Below are positions 1 to 7,059 of a stretch of 22,668 nt of DNA, in pieces. The first letter of the stretch is position 1. Each line of letters opens with the position of its first letter. Origin of the DNA: REEB48 sp964355085 (GTDB lineage: Bacteria > Patescibacteriota > Minisyncoccia > UBA6257 > 02-FULL-45-10c). The stretch covers positions 1 to 22,668 of the forward strand of contig CAYHBW010000012.1 of assembly GCA_964355085.1 (NCBI GenBank), written 5' to 3'. The translations under genes and the position numbers were made by a program. The notes under the pieces are model-generated. The model searched no databases. It was given only the letters and a program-made list of their open reading frames with translations, and had not been told where the DNA came from.

Positions 1-1
1 A

Positions 2-38
2 TTGGAATATGACATATACATAGTCTGGGGTATTCCAA
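2..38. repeat. Inverted repeat at the window edge
   Basis: The 8-base arms TTGGAATA (2-9) and TATTCCAA (31-38) are perfect complements around a 21-base loop. They lie downstream of the secF terminator and may be part of a larger element cut off by the window edge. No function can be assigned. Confidence 0.4.
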
Positions 39-72
39 GCTATTGAACCATTACGCCCCTTTGAGGGGGTTC

Positions 73-96
73 AAAAAAGCCGCATAAATGCGGCTT
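73..96 (-). terminator. Rho-independent terminator of the secDF group
   Basis: The arms AAGCCGCAT (77-85) and ATGCGGCTT (88-96) form a perfect 9-bp stem with a two-base loop. On the minus strand the stem is followed by a run of six T. The secF stop codon touches the 5' edge of the stem. A further hairpin (TTGAACC 43-49 with GGTTCAA 68-74) lies just beyond. Confidence 0.88.
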
Positions 97-980
97 CATT
101 TGCGATGGAAAAATGTCAGCATCGGACTTGCCACGAAAATCGAGGAATAAGTTCCGACGACCGTTCCGATCAGGATCATCAGGGTGAAATAACCCAATGA
201 ATGCGCTCCGAAAAGATACAGCGCCACAAGCACGAGAACCAGGGTAAGCGAAGTATTCACCGATCTTGCGAATGTCTGCCTGACGCTCTCGTCTATTATC
301 CCGGAAAGGTCGTTTTTATTTTTGGAATTGATGAGATTCTCCCGGATGCGGTCGAAAACCACGATGGTATCATGGACGGAAAAGCCCATGACAACCAGAA
401 TAGCGACGATGAAATTCGTGTCGACTTCGACTCCGTATCTGTGGCCCCACCAGGCGAAAACTCCGGCAGGAATCAGCGCATCATGGAATAAGGTTATCAG
501 CGTGACTATTCCGTATTTCCAGGAATTAACCGGATAGGAAACCTTCCGGAAAGCGAAGGATACGTAAAGAGAAATTCCGGCAAGCACAAGAAAGAATGCC
601 TTGAAGGCGTCACTGCGCAGCTCTTTCCCTATGGCCGGACCGATGCTGGCGAAACTCATCTCCTCGAATGACCCTAATTTTTCCGCAAGCTTACCGGATA
701 TAAGAGTATGGGATTCCTCGGAAAGTTCCTTCGTCCGGACGGAAAATTCCCCTGCATTTCCGGTTTCACGGACAACGGCGTCTTCCGCTCCGTTTTCTGA
801 AAAAATATTCCTGACCGATTCGGAGGAAGTTCCGTCTCCGGAAAACTTCATCTGCCAAAGAGTGCCTCCGGCGAAATCAATCCCCTGCCTGTAACCGAAA
901 CCGGCCATCGCAGCCAAAGCCAGAACAGTCAGCACGACCGATACTCCGAGAAAAAGATATTTATATTTTGTGATGCTCAT
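96..980 (-). CDS. secF: Protein translocase subunit SecF
   Basis: SecF acts with SecD in the inner membrane, using the proton gradient to help pull exported proteins through SecYEG. The 294-residue product has the family layout: a first membrane span at about residues 8-26, then the GIDFAGGT motif (33-40), a periplasmic domain to about 120, and five C-terminal spans. The RND-type signature SVHDTIVVFDRIREN lies at 201-215. Length is normal for a stand-alone SecF. The ATG at 980 follows secD by 43 bp in the same direction, so the pair is probably one transcript. No Shine-Dalgarno sequence is visible. A strong terminator covers the stop codon. Confidence 0.95.
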   Translation of the reverse strand: MSITKYKYLFLGVSVVLTVLALAAMAGFGYRQGIDFAGGTLWQMKFSGDGTSSESVRNIFSENGAEDAVVRETGNAGEFSVRTKELSEESHTLISGKLAEKLGSFEEMSFASIGPAIGKELRSDAFKAFFLVLAGISLYVSFAFRKVSYPVNSWKYGIVTLITLFHDALIPAGVFAWWGHRYGVEVDTNFIVAILVVMGFSVHDTIVVFDRIRENLINSKNKNDLSGIIDESVRQTFARSVNTSLTLVLVLVALYLFGAHSLGYFTLMILIGTVVGTYSSIFVASPMLTFFHRK

Positions 981-1023
981 ATTTTTTAGAATTATGAATT
1001 TCGAATTATGGATTTTTTATTCC

Positions 1024-2289
1024 TTATTCATTATTCTTTATTCCCGGCCTGATAAACACCCTCAATATGGTCCTGGTGACCGTTATTGCGCTGAACATGC
1101 TGACCAGAACGCCGATCAGGAGAGTCAGGGCGAATCCTTTCACGAAACTGGAAGTGAAGTAGAACAAAATCACGGAAGTCAAAATGGTGGTGAAATTCGA
1201 ATCCCGGATGGAAGTCCAGGCGCGGTCAAAACCGGCATCAATCGCCGCCAGGCGCGACAATCCTTTGCTCATTTCTTCCTTCATGCGCTCGAAGATTAGG
1301 ACATTTGCGTCCACGGCCATTCCGATCGACAGGATGAATCCGGCGATGCCGGCCAAGGTCATAGTGACGGAAAATATCTTGAATAACGACAGCGCCAATA
1401 CGATATATATCGCAAGGGCGACGGCGGAATAAATTCCTAGACTTCTGTAGTAAAGGATCATGAAAAGCATGACAATCAGCGTCCCCCAAAGACCGGCATC
1501 AATCATCCTATTGAGAGAATCCTGCCCAAGAGCGGCGCCGATAGTCTGCTGATTTATCAGCTTGATCGGAGCCGGCAAAGCTCCTGCGTTGAACCTCTGC
1601 ACCAGCTCCTTCGCTTCCTGCAGGGTAAAACGTCCGGTAATCTGCGCCCGTCCGCCGGAAATTGCTTCCCTGACTACAGGGGCGGTCAGAAGATTGCCGT
1701 CAAGAAAAATACCCAGCGGCTTGCCGATGCTCCGCTTGGTTATCTGCTCGAAAAGATCCGAACCTTCGCCGTTGAATTCCAGGAATATCTGCGGAGAATT
1801 GGTGACGCTGTCGAAAGACATCTGGGCGCTTTTCACATATCTCCCGTTAAGTTCAGTGGGTTTGAACGCCACGCTTTCGCTTGTCGTTGAAACAGGGACG
1901 GCTGATTCATCAACTTCGCTGAATACCAGAAACGGGGTCTCTCCGATGAGTTGTATCGCCTGACGGACATCCCGCACTCCGGCAAGCTCGACAAGAAGAC
2001 GCTGGGAATCTCCGGACTTCAAAGAAACCACGTTCGGCTCGCTGACGCCGAAAAGATTGACGCGCTTCTCGATGACATCGCGGAGACCGGCGACAACGCT
2101 GTCCCGATCGGCATACGCCACGGCTGACATGTCTATCTCATAGATAAGCTGTGTGCCTCCGATAAGATCCAATCCGAGTTTCCACGGCATCACATTTTTC
2201 CCGAAATCGGCTTTCGGATAAACGAAAATCCCTCCGGCAACCGCCAGGAGAACCACCGCCAGCAAAAGCATGATCGATTTCGAACGCAT
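1024..2289 (-). CDS. secD: Protein translocase subunit SecD
   Basis: SecD is the partner of SecF in the SecDF secretion motor. The 421-residue product has an N-terminal span (about 7-24), the LGLDLIGGTQL motif (38-48), a periplasmic P1 region, and a C-terminal membrane block from about 265. The family signature GMAVDANVLIFER is at 323-335. It is shorter than the roughly 600-residue proteobacterial SecD, with a reduced periplasmic domain, as is common in small genomes. It lies directly upstream of secF and 45 bp downstream of the cyclophilin gene. The ATG at 2289 has no clear ribosome binding site. Confidence 0.95.
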   Translation of the reverse strand: MRSKSIMLLLAVVLLAVAGGIFVYPKADFGKNVMPWKLGLDLIGGTQLIYEIDMSAVAYADRDSVVAGLRDVIEKRVNLFGVSEPNVVSLKSGDSQRLLVELAGVRDVRQAIQLIGETPFLVFSEVDESAVPVSTTSESVAFKPTELNGRYVKSAQMSFDSVTNSPQIFLEFNGEGSDLFEQITKRSIGKPLGIFLDGNLLTAPVVREAISGGRAQITGRFTLQEAKELVQRFNAGALPAPIKLINQQTIGAALGQDSLNRMIDAGLWGTLIVMLFMILYYRSLGIYSAVALAIYIVLALSLFKIFSVTMTLAGIAGFILSIGMAVDANVLIFERMKEEMSKGLSRLAAIDAGFDRAWTSIRDSNFTTILTSVILFYFTSSFVKGFALTLLIGVLVSMFSAITVTRTILRVFIRPGIKNNE

Positions 2290-2334
2290 GAAAAATATTT
2301 TACTCTTTTATTCCCGGCTTTGCAACGCTTTCGA

Positions 2335-2961
2335 CTACTCCGTTCCGATTCCCAATATCACCGCGTCAGCCGTCGGATGATCGTTCTGATTCCGCGGCAA
2401 GCGTTCGATCTTGGTCACGACATCCATGCCGCTTACCACCCGGCCGAAAGCCGTGTGCCGGCCGTCTAACCATGGAGTTTCCGGAGCGGTTACTATGAAA
2501 AACTGGCTTCCGTTCGTATTCGGACCGGAATTGGCCATTGCCAGGGTTCCGCGCACTATCTTATGGGAATTGAATTCATCCGCGAACTGATAACCCGGTC
2601 CGCCCATGCCGTCATTGCTCCAGTCGTCGTCCCGGCTGTTCGGATCGCCTCCCTGGATCATGAAGTCCGGAATCACCCGGTGGAATTTCGTGCCGTCGTA
2701 AAAACCGTTTTTCGCAAGCTTAAAAAAATTCTCCACGGTCTTCGGAGAATCCTCTCCATAAAGTTCCAATTCTATGTTTCCATAATTTGTCTTGAGAATG
2801 GCCTTGTTCATTGTTGATTCGTTATTTATATTTCCCGCTCCGGAGGAAAGATTGGACGAAACATCCGCCCGCAGTTCACCAGTCCTCAACTGCCAATTAT
2901 ACGCGACCGCCAGCAATCCGACCAATGCCGCGCCCATGAATATGCCCTTGATATTTTCCAT
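2335..2961 (-). CDS. Membrane-anchored cyclophilin-type peptidyl-prolyl isomerase
   Basis: This is a cyclophilin, an enzyme that catalyses cis-trans isomerisation of X-Pro bonds. The 208-residue product starts with a hydrophobic segment (about 8-22) and a Ser/Asn/Gly-rich linker to about 50. The cyclophilin core follows, with FHRVIPDFMIQGGDP, GTLAMANSGPNTNGSQFFI and the WLDGRHTAFGRV motif, which include the usual active-site Arg, Phe, Gln and Trp positions. The anchor suggests an envelope enzyme acting on exported proteins, which fits its place just upstream of secD and secF. A second methionine (residue 51) sits exactly at the domain start and could give a cytosolic form, but no strong ribosome site supports this. 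Confidence 0.92.
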   Translation of the reverse strand: MENIKGIFMGAALVGLLAVAYNWQLRTGELRADVSSNLSSGAGNINNESTMNKAILKTNYGNIELELYGEDSPKTVENFFKLAKNGFYDGTKFHRVIPDFMIQGGDPNSRDDDWSNDGMGGPGYQFADEFNSHKIVRGTLAMANSGPNTNGSQFFIVTAPETPWLDGRHTAFGRVVSGMDVVTKIERLPRNQNDHPTADAVILGIGTE

Positions 2962-2995
2962 TTCGGATATTTACTTAATTATCAGACAGTATCGG

Positions 2996-3028
2996 ATAAA
3001 AAAAATAATCCGTCAACTGCGGATTATT
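2996..3028 (-). terminator. Rho-independent terminator after the Nfu-like gene
   Basis: AATAATCCG (3004-3012) pairs with CGGATTATT (3020-3028) around a 7-base loop. On the minus strand the stem is followed by a T-rich tract (complement of the A run at 2998-3005). It separates the Nfu-like operon from the cyclophilin gene. Confidence 0.8.
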
Positions 3029-3044
3029 ATGCGATGCCGGGAAA

Positions 3045-3431
3045 TCATTTTTCCTGTCCCGGATCCTGTTTTTTGCCGATATTTTTTCCGGAAATGTCCT
3101 CCATCATGTTTTCCGTTTCCAGATACAGGCGGATGGCGCGGTGTATGTCCAGCTCCAGCTCGTCTTCAACCCAGTCAAACGCCCTTCCGATGGTGACGTA
3201 CACGTCAAATTGATCGATCACCATCGCCTGGACGCCGGGGATTTCAAATATCCTTTTCGCCAGATCCAATCCTTCGGCAAGATCGGTTTTCGGATCCTGA
3301 AACAGTTCTCCGCGGCGGAGATATTTTTCCAGATTGAAAGTCATTCGGAAACGGGTTCCGAAAATTTTCGTCCTTGGAGAAGTCGTTTTGTCGATTACGA
3401 TCTTCAACCGCATGTCTCTTTTCTTGGCCAT
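3045..3431 (-). CDS. Nfu/NifU N-terminal-like domain protein
   Basis: The 128-residue product resembles the N-terminal domain of Nfu-type iron-sulfur scaffold proteins. The family pattern of a short first strand, then AKRIFEIPGV and a strand with VTI followed by a W-containing helix, is recognisable (residues about 50-95). The C-terminal CxxC cluster-binding domain of true Nfu is absent, and there are no cysteines, so it cannot hold a cluster alone. The start is the ATG at 3431, with a strong GGAGG site 5 bases upstream. A longer frame to 3539 is rejected because it overlaps the upstream gene. The upstream stop shares one base with this ATG (TAATG), so translation is coupled. The true biochemical role is unknown. 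Confidence 0.65.
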   Translation of the reverse strand: MAKKRDMRLKIVIDKTTSPRTKIFGTRFRMTFNLEKYLRRGELFQDPKTDLAEGLDLAKRIFEIPGVQAMVIDQFDVYVTIGRAFDWVEDELELDIHRAIRLYLETENMMEDISGKNIGKKQDPGQEK

Positions 3432-3754
3432 TATTTCCTCCGGAAACCCGTCAGCAGTACGAATCTGACCAAATTCCAGAGCTCGGCTAGTTCCACCCAC
3501 CAAGGACGGAAATCTATCGAAGCATTGCAGCGATGGCAATTCAGGCGCCTATTTTCAGGATGGCCATGGGCGTAATCGTAGGAAAAATCATCGCAGTCTC
3601 CGCACCAGAATATGAAGAAAGGGAGCTCGCCTTTCCATCCTTCGCGCTTCTCCCGGCAAACCTCTATCTTATTTCCGGATTTTATCCGGAACTTCTTGTA
3701 TCCGGAAAGTCCCGGCAGATGCCTTTCCAGGCCTTCCGCATTCAGCTGATTCAC
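3431..3754 (-). CDS. Small four-cysteine (zinc-ribbon-like) protein of unknown function
   Basis: The 107-residue product is not a family I recognise. It carries CGDC (about residues 51-54) and CHRC (about 73-76), a spacing suited to a single zinc or metal site, amid many aromatic residues. A GTG at 3754-3752 is the only plausible start; an in-frame stop lies four codons upstream. The stop overlaps the start of the Nfu-like gene by one base, so the two proteins are made together and may work together. Presence of metal is an inference from the cysteine spacing only. Confidence 0.6.
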   Translation of the reverse strand: MNQLNAEGLERHLPGLSGYKKFRIKSGNKIEVCREKREGWKGELPFFIFWCGDCDDFSYDYAHGHPENRRLNCHRCNASIDFRPWWVELAELWNLVRFVLLTGFRRK

Positions 3755-3823
3755 CGGCTTCTCTCATTGAAGAGTTCTATCTACAATATAGGCAGTCCCA
3801 AGCCGTAATGCAATAGGAAATGC

Positions 3824-5419
3824 TTATTCTTCAGGAAGTATGAATGAAACCGCAGAACCCTTTCCGATTTCTGATTCCAGACCGATGGCTCCGCCATGAG
3901 CCTCGACGAATTTCTTGACCAGGAAAAGACCGAGGCCGGCTCCGTCCGCCACAGTCGAGATCGCGTTCTTGGCGCGGAAAAATTTCGTGAAAAGTTTCGG
4001 AAAATCCTCCTTGGCTATTCCGATTCCGCTGTCTTTGATCGTACAGAACTGCGCCGGTTTCCCATCATATTCCATCGTCCCCAGTGAAACGGATATTTCG
4101 GAATTATCCGGAGAATAGTTCACCGCATTCCTCAAGACGATCATGCACGCTCGGCCGAGTTTATGGGAATCGAGCGGAATAGATTTCAGCGTCGCCTCGG
4201 ATTTGTTGAAATTTATCCTGATATTCTTCAATTTCGCCTCCTGATTGATCGCGCCGATTGATTCATCGAGAATCTCCCAAAGCAGGCTCGGTTTGCGCGA
4301 AATGGAAAGCTGCTTGTTCTCGACCGCGAGAACGTCGAAAATATCCTCCAAAATGTTTATGAGGAAAATAGTCCGGTTCATTATTGCTCCGGAATAAACA
4401 GACAATTGCTTCAGCTTTTCCTGATCGATCCCGAGTCCGGGCAATTCCTCCAATATCAGATCGTTATTCCAGCGGATGGCCGAGAGCGGCGTGCGGAACT
4501 GATGGGAAATGACTCCGATGAATTCGCTTTTCACGGAATCCAATCGCTTGAGATCTTCGAGCGCTTCCGCCAGTTTCGCGCGTTCGGCCTCAACCTTGTT
4601 TTTTTCCTCCCTCAACTGCGAAAGAGTGTATTCGAGATCGGCATTCCTGCGCTTCAACTCATCGGAAAGTTTTTCTCTCGTGAACATCTCCGGCCTCTCT
4701 TCCTGCATGATCGCCGCCGGTATTATCTGAAGTATCTGCGGAACATCCCCGTCCAGATATTTGAATCGTTCTTTTATTTTCTTGAAGGATTCCCGGAATA
4801 ATATTTCTGTACGCAGGACATCCAGCTGGGAGTTCAACCGGTCGAAAACCCTGCCTAAAGCGCCGGAAAGCACCTGCCTGGCGGTTTCTTCCTGCTCTTC
4901 AGCTTTCGGAATTTTTGAAATTTTCCCCTCGAAAACAGACCAGTCGAAACTGTCTTCATTCCAGACTCCGGTAAGATATTCATTGGATCCGGCGAATGAT
5001 TTTTGGGCTTCACTGATCACGCTGGCCGCCCTGACAAGAAGATCCTCCGAATATTTCTCGAAAAGACGCATCAAGACCCATCCGGACGGCAGGAAAAGAA
5101 GCGTGAAATCGGAATAACACCTTTCCGGCAGGCACTTCGCGCGTATCCTCTCCCGGAGTTCCTGCGGAGAAATCCTTTTCTTCAGCTGTTCCTGGGATAT
5201 GTGCTTTTCCAGGCCAAGATAGAATGGAATGAGGAGATTCACCTTTTCAAACTCCGCTATGCTGGTGGAATTGAGAATTTCTCCGACATAATTCAAATCC
5301 TTGCTGACAGGAACCGGATCATATACCGCTTTCCGGACCTCCTCGAACAGACCTTCCATGAATTTCTGGCCGGAGATCCTGGGATTGAAAAAACTTCTGA
5401 AGTTTAAAAAATTGAACAT
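3824..5419 (-). CDS. Soluble sensor histidine kinase (HisKA-HATPase), orphan
   Basis: The 531-residue product has a complete kinase core. The H-box VISHQFRTPLSAIRW holds the phospho-acceptor His at 306, the N-box Asn is about 431, the G1 box DSGIGI is at 463-468, the F-box FTKFF at 477-481 and the G2 box GAGLGL at 493-498. A coiled coil (about 255-300) leads into the H-box. Residues 1-250 match no sensor domain I recognise and contain no membrane span, so the protein is probably cytosolic and senses an internal signal. No response regulator gene is adjacent. A possible extended -10 box lies 9 bases before the ATG, so the mRNA leader would be only a few bases. Confidence 0.9.
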   Translation of the reverse strand: MFNFLNFRSFFNPRISGQKFMEGLFEEVRKAVYDPVPVSKDLNYVGEILNSTSIAEFEKVNLLIPFYLGLEKHISQEQLKKRISPQELRERIRAKCLPERCYSDFTLLFLPSGWVLMRLFEKYSEDLLVRAASVISEAQKSFAGSNEYLTGVWNEDSFDWSVFEGKISKIPKAEEQEETARQVLSGALGRVFDRLNSQLDVLRTEILFRESFKKIKERFKYLDGDVPQILQIIPAAIMQEERPEMFTREKLSDELKRRNADLEYTLSQLREEKNKVEAERAKLAEALEDLKRLDSVKSEFIGVISHQFRTPLSAIRWNNDLILEELPGLGIDQEKLKQLSVYSGAIMNRTIFLINILEDIFDVLAVENKQLSISRKPSLLWEILDESIGAINQEAKLKNIRINFNKSEATLKSIPLDSHKLGRACMIVLRNAVNYSPDNSEISVSLGTMEYDGKPAQFCTIKDSGIGIAKEDFPKLFTKFFRAKNAISTVADGAGLGLFLVKKFVEAHGGAIGLESEIGKGSAVSFILPEE

Positions 5420-5428
5420 CGTAATATT

Positions 5429-5437
5429 ATTTTAACA
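5429..5437 (-). promoter_or_regulatory. Extended -10 promoter of the histidine kinase gene
   Basis: On the minus strand the sequence reads TG-T-TAAAAT, 9 bases before the ATG at 5419. No -35 box or ribosome binding site is evident. The match is to the general extended -10 consensus only. Confidence 0.4.
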
Positions 5438-5597
5438 TAATGCCGTCCCGGATTGATAAAAAATCCCCTCTCGACCGAAGCCAACGGTGCATATTCATCA
5501 GATTGCGGACTCAAAATACATCCTGGTCATGATGACTAAAATAATTTATCAATACTGTCAAATTTGATGGTTTCCGCTCTATTTACAAGACGCCGTA

Positions 5598-5606
5598 TGT
5601 TATGAT
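5598..5606 (+). promoter_or_regulatory. Extended -10 promoter of the tRNA-Lys gene
   Basis: TG-T-TATGAT ends 19 bases before the tRNA 5' end, which fits a transcription start near 5613. No good -35 hexamer is present at 17 bp, as expected for extended -10 promoters. Confidence 0.55.
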
Positions 5607-5625
5607 TTAATATATCAGTAATTAA

Positions 5626-5696
5626 GCCTCCATAGCTTAATGGTAAAGCAGTTGCCTTTTAAGCAATTGACCATGGTTCGATTCCATGTGGAGGCA
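5626..5696 (+). tRNA. tRNA-Lys (anticodon TTT)
   Basis: The 71-base gene folds into a full cloverleaf. The acceptor stem is GCCTCCA with TGGAGGC plus discriminator A (5696). The D stem is GCTT/AAGC with a 7-base loop. The anticodon stem GTTGC/GCAAT encloses the loop CTTTTAA. The variable region has four bases. The T stem is CATGG/CCATG with loop TTCGATT. The anticodon TTT reads lysine codons AAA and AAG. The 3' CCA is not encoded, since the next bases are CAAA, so it must be added by a nucleotidyltransferase. The gene stands alone between divergent neighbours. Confidence 0.95.
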
Positions 5697-5739
5697 CAAA
5701 GCGGTATTTGATTTTTGTCTCGCTGCCGATCTTAAGCAA

Positions 5740-5779
5740 CTCCGACGCTACAGTCGGAGCCCCGGACTTTACGTCGGGG
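5740..5779. repeat. Tandem hairpins between tRNA-Lys and the DedA-like gene
   Basis: Two hairpins sit back to back. CTCCGAC (5740-5746) pairs with GTCGGAG (5753-5759). CCCCGGAC (5760-5767) pairs, with one bulged base, with GTCGGGG (5773-5779). An 11-base direct repeat GCCGATCTTAA (5725-5735 and 5822-5832) flanks the pair. This may be a repeat element or a leader structure of the downstream gene. Confidence 0.55.
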
Positions 5780-5840
5780 TTGACCATGAGAAGTTTATCC
5801 GCTTTTATTTTTTCACCTGACGCCGATCTTAATCAATAAT

Positions 5841-6524
5841 ATGCGGCCTAAATACCAATTCCTTAAACAGCACGCCATATCCGGGATTGTCCTAGCCGGG
5901 ATAGTGCTACTTTACTGGTCCTCGTCATCTCTCCAAAATATCTTCCTGGATCTCACCGGAAACATCCAAAAATACGAAGCTGGACACTCCCTGCTTACCG
6001 AAATATTTTTCGTGATCCTCGGAGCGATATCCGCGATGCTTTCCCCTTTCAGCAGCGCCCCGTTGATACCTTTCGCGGTGGCAATCTGGGGAAAGAATAT
6101 GACAACCGTCCTGCTTTTCATCGGCTGGATGATCGGCGGATCGATCACTTATCTGCTCGGCGACAGAATCGGCTATCATATTCTAAAAAACTACATGACG
6201 CTGGATGAGGCCATCGCCGCCTACCGCCACAGATTGAATCCCGGAACGGAATTCACAATCGTCCTTCTTTTCCGCCTGGCCATGCCGGCGGAAATCCCCG
6301 GATACGTCCTCGGAACCATCCGCTATAACTTCTGGAAATATCTCCTTGCCACCGGTCTGGCGGAACTCCCGTTCGCGCTACTGACTGTTTATGCCGGAGG
6401 CGCCGTTCTCGACAAAAATCCTCTCGCCCTCGCCGGAATGACTTTCACGATCATCGCCATCCTTTCAGGCGCTTTTTATCTGTTCCATAAAAAACTCAAC
6501 CATCGGGAATCTCCGGATCGATAA
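5841..6524 (+). CDS. DedA/VTT-domain (SNARE-associated) membrane protein
   Basis: The 227-residue product is a multi-pass membrane protein with the VTT/DedA pattern. Key segments are SSAPLIPFAVAIWG (about 71-84), a GDRIGY motif after a membrane span (107-112), and FRLAMPAEIPGYVLGTIRYN (144-163), which corresponds to the conserved re-entrant Arg/Pro/Gly region. Spans are likely near 14-30, 52-70, 85-106, 138-156, 168-186 and 197-215. The family scrambles or flips phospholipids and undecaprenyl phosphate in other bacteria; which lipid is handled here is unknown. The ATG at 5841 has no ribosome site, and a bidirectional terminator follows. Confidence 0.85.
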   Translation: MRPKYQFLKQHAISGIVLAGIVLLYWSSSSLQNIFLDLTGNIQKYEAGHSLLTEIFFVILGAISAMLSPFSSAPLIPFAVAIWGKNMTTVLLFIGWMIGGSITYLLGDRIGYHILKNYMTLDEAIAAYRHRLNPGTEFTIVLLFRLAMPAEIPGYVLGTIRYNFWKYLLATGLAELPFALLTVYAGGAVLDKNPLALAGMTFTIIAILSGAFYLFHKKLNHRESPDR

Positions 6525-6570
6525 TGAGAATATCCCTTATTCGCGCGAATTAGAGAATAAAGAAATTAAA

Positions 6571-6592
6571 AAAACAGCCGCATGGCTGTTTT
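6571..6592. terminator. Bidirectional terminator between convergent genes
   Basis: AAAACAGCC (6571-6579) pairs with GGCTGTTTT (6584-6592) around the loop GCAT, with A and T runs on the two sides. It serves both the DedA-like gene (+) and the small gene ending at 6600 (-). An outer inverted repeat (GAGAATAAA and TTTATTCTC) extends the structure. Confidence 0.88.
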
Positions 6593-6599
6593 TTATTCT

Positions 6600-6971
6600 C
6601 TAACGCTTATATTCGTCTGATTTCAGGGTATCCGGTCCGCTCTTATGGACTTTGAACTTTTCGGAATCATCCCCCTCAACCGATGCCTTTTCTCCGGTCA
6701 TATCCTCGATAACATCCTCCATGCTGATATTCCCGTCGATCTTGAATGTATCCGGACCGCTCTTCACTACTTCATTTTTAATCGCTTCGTATTGCATTTT
6801 CGGATTCTCAATCTTAAATTCTGCAGCCGGTTTTGAACCTTTTTCCGCAGGATTATTCGGAGCTTTTTCCGCTCCCGAACCTACGCCGACAGCGAATAAA
6901 GCTGCCATCGCCACTTCCCTGAACTTACCTGCTATGCCCTTTTTGGGCTCTGATTCAAATGAATTTTTCAT
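6600..6971 (-). CDS. Small membrane-anchored protein with a repeated KSGPDT motif
   Basis: The 123-residue product has no family I recognise. After a charged start comes a short hydrophobic stretch (about 17-34) rich in Ala, Gly and Val that could be a membrane anchor or signal, then a Pro/Lys/Glu-rich soluble part. The peptide KSGPDT(F/L)K occurs twice (residues 70-77 and 110-117), each with a Phe-Lys or Val-Val context before it. The ATG at 6971 is preferred over a TTG at 7007 because the upstream residues look non-coding and TTG is rare. No ribosome site is clear. The gene lies between two strong terminators and so has its own promoter; TATA-rich boxes lie just upstream. Confidence 0.6.
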   Translation of the reverse strand: MKNSFESEPKKGIAGKFREVAMAALFAVGVGSGAEKAPNNPAEKGSKPAAEFKIENPKMQYEAIKNEVVKSGPDTFKIDGNISMEDVIEDMTGEKASVEGDDSEKFKVHKSGPDTLKSDEYKR

Positions 6972-7018
6972 TAATTTAATGATATACCTGCCTGCTGGCT
7001 GTTGCAATATACCGAGCT

Positions 7019-7059
7019 GGGAATAAAAACACCGCCTATATGGCGGTGTTTTTATTCCC
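7019..7059. terminator. 18-bp perfect-stem terminator after dnaJ
   Basis: Bases 7019-7036 and 7042-7059 are perfect complements (core AACACCGCC/GGCGGTGTT) around a 5-base loop, with A and T runs inside the arms. The dnaJ stop codon lies within the 3' arm. On the plus strand it also faces away from the KSGPDT gene. Confidence 0.88.

Noticed and set aside
3045..3539. Longer start for the Nfu-like gene
   Set aside because: It would overlap the upstream gene by over 100 bases, while the ATG at 3431 has a strong ribosome site and a coupled stop.
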